A stretch of 64,000 nucleotides of DNA from Siderastrea radians (Eukaryota; Cnidaria; Anthozoa; Scleractinia; Rhizangiidae), in the NCBI GenBank assembly GCA_964017195.1, contig OZ024892.1, forward strand, positions 13,898,071 to 13,962,070, read 5' to 3'. Of this stretch, positions 16,610-28,679 are shown in pieces. Position numbers and translations under genes: made by a program. The notes under the pieces were generated by a model, which did no database searches, was not told where the DNA came from, and was given only the letters and a program-made list of their open reading frames with translations. Numbering within the stretch: position 1 is the stretch's first letter; each line of letters starts with the position of its first letter.

Positions 16610-19600
16610 GCGAGTTGAAATACGGTCATCGCGTGTTCAACATAACGGATCGCATGGTCAACAAAGTGGTTATCACGTGGTTTCGATAACATGGTAGTGA
16701 AAAAGCAACATAGAGAAGGCGGTGGCATACATACACAAGCATACACTTTATTTTCACTCGAATTTTCAGAGTAGCTCTATTGAGCTAATATCTTCGAGTA
16801 AATAATAATAGTAATAATATAATCATAATGAAAAGTAAATTGACTAATTAATTAAATCATCTAAAATAATTAAAAGTTATTAAAATTCTAAGCGTTCGTG
16901 TTTCTTTATGGCTTTCTGCGGCGTACGTAGTTGTTATTATACTGTCTGAGAGCGAGTTCCAATATTTCACAGCTTCGTATTTGATAGATTCGAGTCCATA
17001 ACTTGTTGTTCTCGGTTCAGGCAAGGTCAGTATATTCTTTCCTCTTAATAAATACTTGACGTTTTTTTTTTTTACCCTAAGCTCTAACTACTATGAGTAT
17101 TTATATCTCCAGTGTCAAGTTGTAATTTGACTGTGGCCATGATAATACTAGTTATGTAATAGAATTAATTACAAGCGTTTTAATGGGGATTTAACGAACG
17201 TATAATTTAGGAGGTAAACTGCCTAAAGAAGAAAAATGCAAGAAACATGTCTCACCTCTAGTTGCCTACGTGATTTATTTACAGCCGTCTGTGTGGTGTA
17301 TTTGGCCATTTCAGCGCGATTCCAATGATTTTTAGTTTTTCTGTTGTCCTCTCAATATATAAAGAAGAGGACATCAGCGAAAATGAAAACCGCACAATCA
17401 CTGCAAATAAACCACGGAGGTAAGGTGGGGCATTTTCGTTGTATTTTTCTTCTTTAATTTAGCGCTTAAATACGTTTGTTAAATCGCCACATAAACCCTT
17501 GTAGTTTTTTTGGCTACTATCATTTTATTTTATCGCCGAACTCGAATTACAACGTGAACGCTGGCGTTTACATTACAAAGGTCAGATAAACACCAGCTCC
17601 TAGAGCTTGCGGTATCTTTAAAAAATTTAGTAATCGGAAGCGTGCGAAAAAAACATACAAGATCAGAAAATAAAACAGTCACAATGGACGAAAAAAGAGT
17701 TAAAGAATTAAAGTTAAGGGCACAGCCCCTGATAGCCTGATGTAGAAACGAGAATGACTGTAAGACTGCCGAAAGTTTGGATTCAAGGATGTCCTGTTCA
17801 AGAACGCCCCCCACTCTACCCTGCTGAGGGTCTTGCCCCAGGGAGGGTAGGAAGCAATTTTGGAACACTGATGAGGGGCAGAAAAAAGAGAACTGTGTTT
17901 TCGTATTCTGGCAAGATGAACAGAATGCATGAAAGTCCTTCCAAACTCAAGTCGAGTGTTTACCCATGACGCAGTAAAGGAAACACATTAATTAGCCAAG
18001 CTACTACAAGCTGACACTAGCCTAAAAAATATATATCAAGGGATAAGTGGCGCCGAGTCAAATGCCCTTCAGTCACGACTCCTCACGCACGCCAAGACGA
18101 TTCAAATGTTGTGTAAATTTTTGGTCTGTCAGCGACCTGCCGTGCTTTGAAAAATGACCAGTCCCATAACAGAAATTTTCTGCGCTGGTGACTATTAAAT
18201 GATGTGGCAGAGATGGAACTTGGCACAATTGGCGCAGTCTGAAGAGGGTTTTATCAAAGGCCACTCATAATAGGTATTAAATTTGTACCTGGGTCATGCC
18301 TTAGAGCGTAAACAAATTTGTTTTTTTTTATATAGTGGAAAATGCCTGGTAGTCTAAGCTTACAAAGGAGTTGAAGGAACCTTTACGTTAAAAAGCCGCT
18401 GCGGTTTAAAAAGGTTACTTCACGTGGAGATCGCTGTGAAGAAGAAGGTATGTAAAAATATGAATTTTTGCAAGAGGTTATACCATTAGATTGTTGCATT
18501 GGGTAAAACAGGGAGAAAAATCCGTTTGATCGCACAACGCATAGGCGTTCACCGTTTGCAGGCGCTGTCAGAATCATTAAGTCAAACAAGCAGAAAGGGA
18601 AAATCTAATTAAAGGACGATTTTAATTTCTTGGACAATGAGCAGTGGTTTTTATCGTAAGGTGAAACCTGCGGTCAATTATCTGCTTTTTTGTTACTCTG
18701 TGGAATTCCATGTCGGTCTGATAATGAAAGCTGCTGACGAATACATTCTGCTTGTTTTCAGTATTTTACAGTAAAGAAATAAGTGTTTTTCTTTGAATAT
18801 TGTCTTTTAGCCCGACTGGTAAAATCTCGTTTTAATATGAATCGACCAGTTCTTCAGCATCGTGGAGGCCACATGATGTAATATTTCGACACTAAACCGA
18901 GTAACCTACTCGGTGCGACGACACGGGTCATGTTTTTTTTTATGTTTTACAAAAACGTTAACCATTTTTTAATGCATTTGAAGACTTCCACATTGTTTTC
19001 TTGGCGAAAAAAGGGAACCTTCTGTTTAGCAAAGCCCAAAATAAAATATTTATATCTATTGTTCCCATGCTGTTATGAGATTTTTATTTATTCAGTTCAA
19101 GAAAACCTTTTGAAATAAAGCAAACTTAGCTTGACTTCGAGAACAACAAGTTCACTAAAAATCCAGTTGTGTAGTCTAGTCGTAATTGATTTTATCGGCA
19201 ATATAAGACTCTTCTTATCAAGTTATTACGTAGGAAAGAATTGCTTATTTTTGTAGGAGTAGTTTACGGGAATCGCTTCCTTCTCGTTGATAAAGTTGTG
19301 AAACGACTATAGCCTGTAGGAGTTATTTGATACAGACATCGCCTACTGAGTGATACTGTAACCGACAATATGACACCAGCAATTCTTTCATTGCCGACGA
19401 AAGCATCCTTAGTCTTAAATTCAGCTAGGTTTTAACTTAAGTTTGTTTAAATATCATTGACAAATGCTCTATACAATCTTTATACCGGCTAGGTGTCACT
19501 AGAATGACTGTTTGAAGGACAGGGAAGGATGCGATGAATTTAAGTCTATAAAGGAATGTCCATGTTGCGCGTGCGAAGGAAACAGTTGGTACGATTTAGC

Positions 19601-21870
19601 AGAACTATACCGTAAAATGAGTTTCAACTGGTTGGCCCAAGTGCCTTAGAGACTATAACACATCGATATAGAAGGCACGCAACACAGATAAACAAAACGC
19701 TTGGCTTTTTAGGCTGACCTGTACTTACTGTAAGTAGATAAAATACTCTCTCAAGAGGGCGTAACGGAGTAAAACTCTTATGAAACAGAATTTGATTTAA
19801 GAAAGAAAGTAAAAATATACAAAAAAAGCCTGCTTTATTAATACATGTCAAGATTGGTAAATATTTTCTAAATACCTTTTCTAGGTAAATTTCCCTTTTC
19901 TTACAGTGTGGAAAATCAAGTGTCAGATAATTTTCTCAAACTTTTGAAAATCTGAGAAAATTGAGAATTTTCGAAGAGGTTACATGGTATTTTTCTTTCC
20001 TGAATTGCAAGGAACTCACTTTAACGTTGCTTTATCACATTAAAATAGCTTTACAATGTGAAGAAAAACATTCCCAAAAAGTGATGAAAAGAAGGAAATA
20101 AAATAAATTTAAGAGACAAAATAAAGGCTAAAATATTAACGTTTCTCATACTGAACACTAATTTTTCTTTTTAGTTGCCTATTCCGAAGTAAAATTTGAT
20201 GAAATACAACCCTCTTTCTTCCCTGTAATCCCACACTATATCCCAAGTCACTTATTCTTTTTGGTCTTTAGCACGTTTTAGCCAATTTGGTTATATATTC
20301 AGTGACATTTTGCTATATAACATGGAAGTTACGTGAGAGGATCTCGATATCTTTTTTGTGGCACGGTGTAACGATATAAATTACCAGCTAAACGTTTGTT
20401 CTGTGCAGAGGTAAAATCAATAACTTAACAATTACCGAGACAGGTGCACATTTTGTCTTAATCCGGACTCCCTGTATCAAAAGTCTATAGATAGTCATGT
20501 GATAAATAGCCTTAACACTGAAACCTTAGCTTGATAAAATCATGGGCATCAGTAACAGGTACTACGAAATCGTAGTCTGCTATGAAATTTTCAGGGTTAA
20601 TAATGAATCGATCTGTGGTCCTATGAAATTGCCTTTTTTGAATTTTCGCACCTCACGAATGTCTCTAGCTGTCAGTATCATTACACCAGTAGCCTGCGAA
20701 TACACCCATCTCTTGTGTCTCTCGTCCCTCCTAGCAGGCCATCATTAAACTTACTTACAGTTTTACACCTTTAATTGACTGAGCCATGCAATATCTTGTC
20801 ATTAACCACGATGGGTAATTATCTACCCCCTCTCTAGCCTGGACATGCGGTTAACAGACTGCCTTGTGGGTTATAGAAGGCACCAAAAATCAGCGATCGG
20901 ACCGAGCGGTGCGAGGCTTGTGGGGTAGGAGGAGCATAGTTTTTCTTACCCGCTCAGTGAGTCTGTACACGAGCTACCCCCTTCCCCCCGGGTGGAGTAC
21001 TCCCTCATAATACCTATACGGGAATGTGACTCCTGATCTAAACAGGGTATTCATATTGGAGACGTTTTCTAGAACTGAGTGTAATATTGCAAACGCACGA
21101 AAGCTTCAAGATATCAGCAGCGATTTTAAACCGCCGGGGATTTGTAGGGAAATGGTTAATCAACTAACGGGGAACATAACACAAACTGGCCTGTTGCTCA
21201 GAAACAGTTGTATTTCGGAGGGGTAAGTCGAACAAACCAAGAAATAACTTTTCTAAAACGGGTTTTGAAATTTAGTAAATATCTAAAACGGGGATTAAAA
21301 AATCGCCTATTTCTAGAACGGGGTATCACTTTGAATGCAGAAACCTTCTAAAACGGGGTCTAATTTTGGAGGCCTGGTCGGCACACACCAACCCAAAGCC
21401 TACTCGAGTACCTTCCACAGCCGTCCCCCCCCCCCCCCCCACTCCCAGCCCCCTTGTAAACGTAAACTTGGTGCTTGTGGGTTTGAATATATTTCTTAAA
21501 TTCAGGCAACATTGAAGGGAGGGGAAGGGGAGAGACCGAGCTATCTGATCATAAAAATTGTCAAAAATGACTCTCTCAACAGCGAATTGTCTCAACTCTT
21601 GAAGTTATGCAAATGATTGTAGCGTGCGAGATAATACCTGTAGACGTGAAGGAATCGAAAACAACATTGCGTGTGGGCAAAATCCTTATCCGATTTACAC
21701 ATTGTTATTTCTGTCATGAACTAAGTTTGAAGGTCTCAGGAAGAAAGCCAGGGTATAAACTGAGGACGGTTTGTTTTGATCATTCTATTTTTACCTCATT
21801 CAAGAGGACTCAAATTAACCAAATTTTAGGCACGCACAGTTTCATAAACATACGAATTCTGATTAACTGA
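16610..21870. repeat. segmental duplication, compact copy
   Basis: This 5.3-kb stretch is collinear with 42155-61235. Matched anchors include TGTTCAACATAACGGAT (16638/42188), GGGGATTTAACGAACGTATAATTTA (17186/42409), GGGATAAGTGG (18041/50250), CGACGACACGGGTCAT (18915/51188), GTTATGAGATTTTTATTT (19073/53286), AAATGCTCTATACAATCTTTAT (19462/58793) and ACACATTGTTATTTCTGTCATG (21697/61051). No gene is visible; short frames are not shared except near 21660-21770. Identity is roughly 80-90 percent by eye. Compared with the other copy it lacks at least nine insertions. Confidence 0.85.
20995..21375. repeat. degenerate short tandem repeat region
   Basis: TTCTAAAACGGGG-type motifs recur at about 21253, 21282, 21312 and 21345, following GGTGGAGTACTCCCTC. 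It resembles a diffuse minisatellite family common in cnidarian DNA. A 16-base poly-C lies nearby at about 21425-21440. Confidence 0.5.
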
Positions 21871-22034
21871 ATTGGAAGTTTTGCGTGAAAAGCCAACTCA
21901 ATCATCAGCAATATTGAGTGTGATGGTAGTTAGGCCGTTTAAGATTTTCGGAAATTAAAAGCAGTAGGTCAAATAACTTCGCATAAACATACTTTTAAGT
22001 TAAAAGGCCCTAAAGGAAGTGGGAAAACAAAACA

Positions 22035-22035
<1 letters not shown>

Positions 22036-22070
<35 letters not shown>

Positions 22071-22167
22071 AATGAGATCCTAACAGTTTTTCCCACAAAC
22101 TGATTTTTTTCTTTCGTTGTCCCTAACATGTCTGTTTTCTTTTATTTATTTATTTATTTATTTATTT
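22036..22167. repeat. microsatellites (AAC)n and (TTTA)n
   Basis: (AAC) runs through 22036-22070 and (TTTA) through 22140-22167. Both are plain simple repeats. Confidence 0.95.
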
Positions 22168-22315
22168 GCACAGTTTTACTTTTACGTGTCAACACGTGTC
22201 TTAACTACTGACCAAACAAACACCCTGGAAACGAGAATGGCCGCGGCTTTCTCGACGCGAGTATCCCTTCGTCATTGTCCAATCAGAAACAAACATGAGC
22301 ACTGCGTTTGCACGT

Positions 22316-22376
22316 TAAAAAGATGACGTCAACTTCTCGTCATCAGGATAAATCCTGATGCCTTGAAACGTCATTG
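22316..22376 (+). other. hammerhead-like hairpin remnant
   Basis: GATGACGTCAACTTCTCGTC then ATCAGG pairs with CCTGATGCCTTG then AAACGTCATT. One strand shows CTGATG followed by GAAACGTC (22355-22372), the two conserved blocks of a minimal hammerhead ribozyme, but the stem II sequence between them is nearly gone. It is probably a decayed relative of the Penelope-associated ribozymes at 51743 and 52856. Confidence 0.35.
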
Positions 22377-22844
22377 AAAAAATCGTAGACTCAGAACTTT
22401 TTCGTAGAAGGCGAGCATACGTGGGCTTTCGAGCAAGTTGGAATGACTGGATGTCAAGATGTCGTGACTCCTGCTGGAGGTCTGTTTGTCTTTTTAACGG
22501 ATATGATAAACCGTTTGTTATTATCACGTTTATAAGATAAAGTGCTGCGATAGCCCGTTCTTTGTGTGCTTAAGATCTTTAATTGACCGTGGCTTGTTCG
22601 ATACGAGAATTTCGAGAATCTGTAAGTTGTTCTTTCATGCGTAGAGATTGTGAAGCAAGTCAGGTTGAGAGAAAGAGAAAAGGTGCCGTGATGGGAAAAT
22701 AGCCAAGTATCTTGTTTTTTCCTCCTTAGCTGTCGTCGATGTCTTTGTTGATGATGTAGATTTCTTGCGGGAAGTGAGCATAGTAACGTTTTGTATTACA
22801 TCCCGTTATTTACAGTTTAAACGTACACGCGATCGCTCTAGTTC
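22377..22844 (+). other. upstream region of GPCR1
   Basis: No coding frame is supported. The region presumably holds the promoter and 5' untranslated sequence of the receptor gene at 22845, but no clear TATA box was found. Confidence 0.4.
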
Positions 22845-24080
22845 ATGGCTGTTCTTCCAGATACCCGGCAAAACAACTCAATCAATAATTCATTGGACAT
22901 TTCTTCTCAACCGTCATTGGCGAATTCAAGTCGTACCGACCCTTGTAACGATTCGGCATTTTTTACGACATCTGCATTTTCTGCGACGGTTGCTTCATTC
23001 TATGCTATTCTTATCCCGCTTACGGTGTTAGGAAATGGTTCTGTGATTGCAGCTTTTGCCTTAAATCCAAGGCTTAGAACCGCCACGAATATTCTTATCA
23101 TCGGCCTTGCCGCTAGTGACTTGCTAGTGGGGACATTTGCGATTCCTGTTTGGACATTCATCGCGTCGCACGAAAACATTATGGTCGGATACTGCTTCAC
23201 CGTGTACCAAGTTTACATCAGTTTTGACATTTTTGCTGGCTGCGCTTCTATCCTACAACTCACAGCTATTGCACTGGAGCGTTTCCTCTCCATTCAGTGG
23301 CCGTTACTTCATCGTAAAATGCCTCGTTGCATCTACTACATTATGTTGCTCGTTGCGTGGCTTTTTGCAACAGCGATGGCGGTTTTGCAACCCTTACAGG
23401 CAAACACAGAAATCTGGCGGAAAACATATACCGTAGTTTTATTTGTCTCCTGTTTCTGCTGCCCATTCATAATAATCTTGACTTGCTACTGTTGTATTTT
23501 CAAAACCACCCGGTTTCAAGTTCGACGAAGATTATCAAGTGGTTTAAATTCGCGTCATTGTGGCAGTACACCAGGAGTAGCCATTAAAGAGTTACACGTT
23601 GCTATTACGGTCGCAGTTATTACGGGAGTGTTCTTAGCAGCGTGGTTTCCATTTTTTGTTGTCACTGTCACTGCAACGTTTTGTTTAACGTGCTTGCCGT
23701 CGGGATCAGGTCTTCTACACCTTGTTAAATTTCTGAAATTTTTACAATACTCTAGCAGTTCTGTAAACCCTTATATATACGCTTACAGAAGCAGGGAAAT
23801 GCGACGAACTCTCACGAAAATCGCGAGTAAAGTTTTCCCGTGGAATCTCCCGGGATTCGGGACGAAGTTGACCACTCACGCCAAACGAGATTCCAAGCCT
23901 TCCCACAAGCCAGCTAAGTCCACGGATAAAGTGCAGGCTGGTTGTTTAGAAAGTTATCACGCGATGTCTAAGAATGATATGTCCTCGGAAAAAGATGTTT
24001 TTGAAGACGAAATAAATGTGAAACCTACAAGAAAGCCCCAGAAGAAAGTCAAAAAGAAAATGGTTGTTATTTTGTTGTAG
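22845..24080 (+). CDS. GPCR1: rhodopsin-like receptor, amine-receptor-like
   Basis: This single-exon class A G-protein-coupled receptor of 411 residues should sit in the plasma membrane with an extracellular N-terminus holding N-X-S glycosylation sites (residues 10, 14, 27). Seven hydrophobic segments carry the family anchors: GN in TM1 (63-64), LAASD in TM2, ERF in place of DRY (145-147), W in TM4, CCP in TM5, WFPFF in TM6 (267-271) and NPYIY in TM7 (308-312). Asp128 falls at position 3.32, the amine-contacting site of monoamine receptors, and CLTC in loop 3 matches the 6.61/6.64 pair. The usual Cys 3.25 and loop 2 Cys are missing; Cys117 is four positions away. The long tail is Lys/Ser-rich. 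The ligand cannot be named. The start is the first ATG upstream of TM1 in an open frame. It is distantly related to the receptors at 36413 and 63060. Confidence 0.93.
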   Translation: MAVLPDTRQNNSINNSLDISSQPSLANSSRTDPCNDSAFFTTSAFSATVASFYAILIPLTVLGNGSVIAAFALNPRLRTATNILIIGLAASDLLVGTFAIPVWTFIASHENIMVGYCFTVYQVYISFDIFAGCASILQLTAIALERFLSIQWPLLHRKMPRCIYYIMLLVAWLFATAMAVLQPLQANTEIWRKTYTVVLFVSCFCCPFIIILTCYCCIFKTTRFQVRRRLSSGLNSRHCGSTPGVAIKELHVAITVAVITGVFLAAWFPFFVVTVTATFCLTCLPSGSGLLHLVKFLKFLQYSSSSVNPYIYAYRSREMRRTLTKIASKVFPWNLPGFGTKLTTHAKRDSKPSHKPAKSTDKVQAGCLESYHAMSKNDMSSEKDVFEDEINVKPTRKPQKKVKKKMVVILL

Positions 24081-24278
24081 ATTAAAGAACCTTGGTATAC
24101 TAACTTTTGAGCTCTACATAGGTAAAACCAGTCATGTTGTTTTCTATTATATCAAAACGTAAGAGGTTTATTGAACTTTTAAAATAGACTATGTAAACAG
24201 ATCCAGCTATAAATAGTCCGTTTGCCAACATGAAATTCCATATTAATACATATTAAATACAGGTTTATTTTTAAGGAA

Positions 24279-24284
24279 AATAAA
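24279..24284 (+). terminator. polyadenylation signal of GPCR1
   Basis: AATAAA lies 199 nt after the stop codon in an AT-rich stretch. It is the first canonical hexamer found downstream. Confidence 0.5.
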
Positions 24285-25235
24285 ACTATTTCAAGTATCA
24301 GGGACTGTATGTCAAATGTTTTTTTCTTTTATTCTTTGCGCTGTATACAGGTCCTTGTATTAAGTAACCTGTTCAGTAACTTTAGACGGTGCCGGCATTT
24401 ATAAACGATTGTTCTGTTTACAGAAGCTTACAACATGTTTCTTTAACGGATAATTGCGGTTTTTAAGCTCGTCTTAAATGGCTGAAAATAGGCGGAAGAA
24501 TTTTTATCACTTTTTCCTATTCAAATATTTCAACCTGCATTTTTGCATCAAGAAAATTCTTTTGTTCTAAGACGCATCTGTAAGACCCTGTAAGAGCGCT
24601 GTGATTCAATACTTCGTTAAACATGCTCAGTTTTAACGCTTATTTGTTCTTTTTGGTCTGTTTTTAAAATCTGCATAGAGCTTTACGAAACAGAATTTCT
24701 AGTCGTCTCGTTATTTAAAAGATATCATTTCATTTTAACATGAACTTTGCCTCCGGCAAATTCATGAATACCGCCTAAATGACGTTCTTTCCTTTTGTTT
24801 CTTTCATTTATCTTGATCTTTGCAAGATAGCTCCATTCTGTTTGTGAAAATTCATTCTAGATTCTTCTTTGCAGTTAATCGTTCCACACTGGCAACTTAT
24901 TTGGAAAATGCAAAATGACCCTTTGCCTTATTTTTGGTTCGACGCTCTTCATAAATCTGACTTTGTAGTTAAACTGTTTGTTTTTGTATACAAATTGGCA
25001 GAATTGAACCTGACAGGAAAACAATGAACGAGTTTCTTTTCGAGCAATAAGCGTCTTATCTTTGTTTTCCAAAATCTTTAATCACCATAAAAGACTTATC
25101 AATAGGCCTTATTGCCCGCTATGATTCAGCAATTGGTTGACGTCACGAGGTAATATTTCTTTTGCCGCCCGCTGTTTGCTCACCAGGGCAGCTTTGTACT
25201 GACAGGCATTGCCACTTTAAAAGAGATTAGGGGCT
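24285..25235. other. intergenic DNA, nothing recognised
   Basis: AT-rich sequence between GPCR1 and the first downstream repeat. No frame, RNA gene or repeat could be supported. Confidence 0.5.
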
Positions 25236-25387
25236 TGGGGCCCGTTCCACTTACCGGGTCCGAAAACTATTTGTGTGCAAGATATGAAAGTTTGCACTAA
25301 CAACTGCCATCAATCGATAAAAAACAGATTCGACAAAATACTTATCTGGCTCGGAAGGTTATCGGTAGTTTCGACAAACGGGCCCCA
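25236..25387. mobile_element. short MITE with TGGGGCCCGTT ends
   Basis: TGGGGCCCGTTCCAC on the left is mirrored by TTTGTCGAAAC-type sequence ending AAACGGGCCCCA on the right. The 152-bp element has no coding capacity. Confidence 0.55.
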
Positions 25388-25697
25388 GTCACCTAACCAA
25401 ACTTATCACGGAAATCAGTCCGTAAACAAGAGAATACTGTGAAATCAGAGAGTTAAGGCTGCAGTCAAATTTAAGTGATCTGGCGTATTCTGGCAATATC
25501 TCTTGTTATTATATGGCTAGAGCTTCTAAATATATAACGCGCGCTGTGATTGGCCTATACTTGCGGCCGGATTTTCCCGTAATCTCCACGGGCATTATGG
25601 GCAATGTTAAGGCCCGGCTGGTAAAGCGGGAATATAGAAAATGTGGAAGTACATCTGTATCAAATAGTCGAATGATCTGAAGCTAAATGATGTCGGG

Positions 25698-27006
25698 ATG
25701 TCGTCATCTCCCGCACCTACAACAGAAAATAATCAGAGCCAACAAGCTCAAATTCAAATACGATTTCAAGAGCAGGAGCAAGTTGGAGGTGAGCCGATAC
25801 AAATTAAACTTTTTATTCTTAACAAGATTGCACATGTGGTTAAGTTGGTGGCTATATGTCCAGCAGTCGGGCACGGTCTCAAATAGACTAAATGCCCGTC
25901 AGTCCAGCAAAAATTTTCACGAAGTCTCCCCAGAAACCTCATGAAGCTATTATATCTTCGTTTAGAGATGTCAAGCGATTCCACAGAAAGCCTCTCCTAA
26001 ACTTCGTTATTAAAGTGTTCGATAACTTAATAAAGTGTTCCATAACTTCGCCATCATCCCGGGACTTAGGAAATTTCTGCTCAGACTGCCGGGCACGGTC
26101 TCGAATGGACTAAATTCCCGGCAGTGGGAAATTTGTGTCAGCATATCCACCCGCTTGAGAGTATTTGATGGTTGTTAAGAACTGTCAAGGGGTGCTACGG
26201 TTTAGTAGTTGACATTTTACAACTGAGCTTGTGAACATTTTGGTTGTCATCACGCAACGCGTCGAATCGTTGTGTGACAACAACGGTTTTGTAGGAGTCT
26301 AATATTCCGGCGACACAGTCTTTTTTTATTTAGATTTTGATATCTTGCTTTTGCATCCCTCTGGGGAGAGAGGGGTGCTCCTCAAAATTTAAATTTTAAA
26401 AATTCCTACTGCCGGGCATTTGGTCCATTTGAGTTCGTGCCCAGCAGTCTGGGCAAAGATCTTCCTAGGTGTCAATAACATAGCGAATTTATAGTGAGCC
26501 TAGGTTCAGACATATTCTTCAACTAAAAACCCAAAATGATTTTTGGAATCGCTTGACATTTGTAAACGAGCATCTAATACTCTCAAGCCGTTTGTATGCG
26601 CTTAGCAGTGGAAATTCTCTAACACTTTCCGACTGCGGATCACTGCTTCCAAGTGTCAAGGTCAGAGCGATTTCATAGTATGCCCACGCGAAAATATCCC
26701 ATCAACTACGCAGCCAAAATAATTTTTGGAATCGTTGACAATTCTAAACAAAGTTATGCTTCATGAGGTTTGAGAAAGGCTTTCTGGGGAAATCTAGTGA
26801 AAATTTTTGCTGGACTGACGGGCATTTAGTCTATTTGAGACCGCGCCCGGCTGGTGGGCATATAGCCACCAACTTAACCACATGTGCAATCTTGTTAAGA
26901 ATAAAAAGTTTAATTTGTATCGGCTCACCTCCAGTTTGCTCCTGCTCTTGAAATCGTATTTGAATTTGAGCTTGTTGGCTGCTGATTATTTTCTGTTGAC
27001 GACATA
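25698..27006. mobile_element. foldback-type element with ~300-bp inverted arms
   Basis: 25698-26000 is repeated in reverse at about 26720-27006, for instance CAAATACGATTTCAAGAGCAGGAG and AACAAGATTGCACATGTGGTTAAG with their complements. A ~40-bp imperfect palindrome (GGGCACGGTCTCAAATAGACTAAATGCCCG) occurs four times, near 25868, 26090, 26410 and 26818, in alternating orientation. In the left arm an ATG frame of 62 codons (MSSSPAPTTENNQSQQAQIQ) is open. The right arm has a one-base insertion that breaks the same frame near its start, so protein coding is doubtful. Confidence 0.65.
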
Positions 27007-27130
27007 GTCTCGATTTACTGATCGCGTTTTCCAAAATTCCCCTTAATTAACTCCTCCATTGCTGCTATTAGAAAGGCTTGCTAAGCTCACCATGTGCTTC
27101 GCACTTAAACCCAGTCTCTAGCGGCCTAAA

Positions 27131-27405
27131 TCAACTCACGACGAGTCGATCTCAGGGGTCGACGAGACGAACTCGGCACTTGACGAGTCGAAAGTGAAGT
27201 GATGCATAATGGGTGGTCTCAGAAGATCGACGAGTCTAATAGAAGAAACTCACGACGAGTCGATCTGGGGCGTCGACGCGACGAACTCGGTGGCGACGAG
27301 ACGAAGAGGAGCAATTCACGCCGATACGATCTGAAAAGTCGACGCGACGAACTCAGTAGATAACGAGACAACCCGGAATAACGGAACGACGAGTCGAAAG
27401 ACCAA
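27131..27405. repeat. degenerate minisatellite with GACGAGTCGA motifs
   Basis: CACGACGAGTCGATCT, GTCGACGMGACGAACTC and related blocks recur about every 60-100 bp (27137, 27164, 27244, 27271, 27328, 27388). The minus-strand frame through it is Arg/Ser-rich low complexity and is not called as a gene. Confidence 0.65.
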
Positions 27406-28159
27406 TTTAGTCTCAGATCTGACTTCATGCAATCGGCCACGACTCACTTTTCAAGTAATAAAGTGTTAGTCAAAGCCATATAATAAACTTCTTATTAACT
27501 TTCACTAGCTCGAAAGCCCTCGGGCAATATTCTCCCAGTACGGCCTTCGCGCCCGGTTAATAAGAAGTAAGTATAAAGGATGCATTTCATGTACCCTTTA
27601 CAAAGAGATGGTCTGTCACACGAAAGAACATTTAAGTAACAGCCTTGGCAAGTTTGAGGCATAAAAACTATCCAAAGGACAATTTTAAACACCGGAAAAA
27701 CTCCACGAAAAGTGCGTCTCCAGGTCGAAACCACACAAACTCTGTAGACTATCACGGGGAATGTTTAGAAGCCATTTAGAACCCAAGATTTTTAAAAGCC
27801 GTTAAGAACCCATGATTTAGAAGCCATTTACTCAGCCCCAATTCAAGCGATCAGTTCTAAACTGAGGACGATCGGATAACGACATTGTTGTAATCAATCA
27901 ATTGATTTTAACATGCAACCGATGTGCGACAGATCCAGTACTTGGAAAAATTAGAGAGAAACTCCTGAGTCATTGCCCAATCCATTTTTATATAGGTGTT
28001 TCAAACCGGAAGTGTAATTCACGGCTTGTTTACATTTTTAAAAGAGTGCGACATTAAAACGACTTTTTCAAAGGTCTTCATGATACTTCTGCAAATTTTC
28101 ATTTGTAATCTAAGCTCCATCATTTTTATTTTGTCTCATTTTCTTTTGACCGACCGCTT
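27406..28159. other. intergenic DNA, nothing firmly recognised
   Basis: The segment TACGGCCTTCGCGCCCGGTTAATAAG near 27539 looks like a repeat type I associate with coral DNA. AAGCCATTTAGAACCCAAGATTT-like units recur three times at 27770-27830. No gene is seen. Confidence 0.4.
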
Positions 28160-28441
28160 TCACGATGAAGAAGGCAGGGGGGGATCCAGTACCTTTTTTT
28201 ATATAAAGGGGTCCAAATGGCTACAAATGTCCTTGAATCTTCCAAAGCCTGGGAATGTTATCTCAGATTTAGACAATTTACAACAATCAGGCCATACTAT
28301 TTCCTGTGAACTTGGTCTATGGTCTACGCTGGTTTCTTCCTTTTCATTCTCTTCTTTTTGAGGTTAAATGTATTTGATAATTTCAGAATAAAAGAAGTAT
28401 AGCATTCGAATTGGAACCCTCCCTTAGATCCGCCACTGACA
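28160..28441. mobile_element. probable hAT-like MITE
   Basis: The right end, read on the minus strand, is CAGTGGCGGATCTAAGGGAGGG, a well-known hAT-type terminus. The left end GGCAGGGGGGGATCCAG is a decayed mirror of it. The inside is not coding. Confidence 0.5.
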
Positions 28442-28513
28442 GGTGAAGGTAAAAGACACATTTTGCTGGGGCTGAATGGCCTAAGTAAACAAAAACAACA
28501 ACATCATCTCGCC

Positions 28514-28523
28514 ATCATCATCC

Positions 28524-28592
<69 letters not shown>

Positions 28593-28672
28593 GCCGACAA
28601 CAACACCAAAAACAACAACAACATCATATTATCGTCATCATCATCAACATCATCATCATCATCACGACCGCA
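28514..28672. repeat. microsatellite (ATC)n
   Basis: An almost pure run through 28514-28591 continues in an interrupted run with AAC units to about 28672. The poly-Ile frame across it is an artefact. Confidence 0.95.
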
Positions 28673-28679
28673 GCTTGAA

